DNA of 64,000 nt, from NCBI GenBank assembly GCA_028554755.1, contig JAPTOF010000020.1, forward strand, positions 9,763,001 through 9,827,000, written 5' to 3'. The notes under the pieces are model-generated. The model did no database searches, had not been told where the DNA came from, and worked only from the letters and a program-made list of their open reading frames with translations. Numbering within the stretch: position 1 is the first letter of the stretch; each line of letters starts with the position of its first letter. Source of the stretch: Cordia subcordata. Its lineage: Eukaryota; Streptophyta; Magnoliopsida; Boraginales; Cordiaceae. Of this stretch, positions 62,593-64,000 are shown piece by piece. Position numbers and translations under genes: made by a program.

Positions 62593-64000
62593 CAAAGTTC
62601 TTTTAGCGAAATGGGTGTTGTTATGACCTCGAATGAAAATTCCTTTCTAGAAGCATCTAATCAGTTGCCTAACTAGAGGAACGAGCATAACATAGAGAAC
62701 GTGAGTCCTCAACTAAGTGATCAAGAAGAAGAAGCCATCGCACCATCACAAGTCAACAATTGCATGATTTGTAATGTGTCGAGCAAGAGAACTTAGTATA
62801 AATGGGAGGCAATAGCTATGTAATTAACATCAGAAGATTGTGTACACTTGAAGGTTTCCTTGTTCCTTTTTCTCTCTTCTTTTGGAGCGTCCATGGTACT
62901 CGAAACAATTGATTTGACCTCTTTACTGTAATTTCTTTTGTTTCAAGAATCACCTCCAATCATTGATCTTTTGCCACTAATTAAGTCTTTCAATTACAAC
63001 ATTCCTAAAGTATCCATTAGAGAATAAGACACATTACAAGAATAGTGGACGGTTTGAGGCTTAACCTCGTTGTGTGTGTGATGAAGATAGCCATGTGACA
63101 GTTCCTAACTGTTTACAGTGGAAATTTCATGTAGAGAGAACATGTTGAAATCCTCATGTACGAAGTTGAAAATTGAAGTACCTTATACGAAGTTGACTAC
63201 AATTAACTTTCATGATAGTAATTCTTCTACGCAACGAGATATCAGCTGTCCCCCTTTTTTTTTTGTATCACGGATCTATCACCTTCTATGTATAATTTAT
63301 ATGTATAGTTGACACATCAAAATATTAACTTTTTGTGTTTTTGTCTTTTTATAATATGCCAATTAAGTATATTTGGAGGTAATAAATAGGTAACAATTCT
63401 CTAAATACGGTCGGAATTTAATAGAGAGATGATGGGAATATAATTACGAAACTACCATCGTGCGTCACCCATTTCTACCGCCCAAAATATTAAACCAAAA
63501 TTTCAAACACAATGAATCGATTTATGTTAGGGGTGATACTTCCAACTAAGAACTCTGTTACTAAGTATTACGAAGGCAAAATCTCTATATTGGACAGATA
63601 TGCTTCAAGTTGGCAGGATCACTTATGAAATCTGCGATCTCTCTTGGGAAATAAGCAAGTAATTTGAGAAAGAATTGCGTAATCCTTACTGGATAAGTAA
63701 ATAATATATCATAAAATTGAAATAATTGGCACCATGAATTAATATCTGGTTTGCTTTACTGCTTGATTTTAAAACCATTAACACTTTGGAAGATCAACGT
63801 TCACTGCAAAACATCAATAAACAATCGCAAGTCCCGGCCTCTCTCCGGTGGTCTTGCTTCTTTTTTCTATATTTTCATTCTCTTTTCTCTCTTTGGTTGG
63901 TTGTTAATGTTCCAGCCTATATTGTTTTTGTGGGATATAACAATGCCAGATTTGGAATAGAATTCTGTTGTTCTAGTATCTTGGTTTTGTCTCTCAGTCC
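62593..64000. other. Intergenic DNA
   Basis: No gene recognised. A stretch near 62780-62960 (TATAAATGGGAGGC followed by pyrimidine-rich sequence) may be an LTR scrap. Short open frames at 63118-63312 and 63751-63960 have no domain or gene structure. Confidence 0.45.

Overview
The window is nuclear DNA of a flowering plant, most likely a eudicot. It is AT-rich, gene-poor and dense in transposable elements. The genes have spliceosomal introns, and the families are plant-specific: CYP79-type P450, LRR receptor kinase, CC-NB-LRR resistance genes, plant mobile domain protein and a defensin-like peptide. The species cannot be named from the sequence alone. Only two genes look intact: an LRR receptor-like kinase resembling Arabidopsis ZYGOTIC ARREST 1 (19298-21568) and a small two-exon cysteine-rich secreted peptide gene (60528-61083). 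The second is easy to miss because its exons are short.

Region by region. 1-8938 is a CYP79-like cytochrome P450 pseudogene. A full-length Copia retrotransposon (649-5519, target duplication CTGCC) sits in its first exon, its intron has filled with small DNA elements, and its heme-binding loop is gone. 8939-18840 holds nested MITEs, a Copia LTR/gag remnant and other repeats. 18840-21900 is the receptor kinase with its 5' and 3' flanks. 21900-24170 is plain intergenic DNA.

24179-57364 is bounded by two same-orientation copies of a hAT-like non-autonomous element. Between them lie a Copia relic, two tandem CC-NB-LRR units on the minus strand (NLR1 about 29140-39810, NLR2 43005-50950), an 8-kb Mutator-like element inside NLR1, and a 4.9-kb Copia element inside NLR2. 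Both NLRs are pseudogenes. The Mutator-like element carries a transposase frame with three isolated stop codons, a convergent plant-mobile-domain gene, and arrays of palindromes at both ends.

57430-59830 is a Ty3/gypsy-like LTR fragment split by another DNA element. 60439-61083 is the defensin-like gene with its TATA box. 61084-64000 shows only minor repeats.

Most of the history here is insertion and duplication. An NLR locus was tandemly duplicated together with its 3' flank, and each copy was then broken by a different transposon. The most unusual observations are: (i) the 8-bp flanks of the two hAT-like copies are exchanged (left flank of copy 1 equals right flank of copy 2, and the inner flanks match each other), which suggests a composite transposon of about 33 kb that carried the NLR cluster; (ii) the palindrome arrays in both subterminal regions of the Mutator-like element; (iii) the hidden defensin-like gene; and (iv) the receptor kinase's loss of the canonical catalytic lysine.
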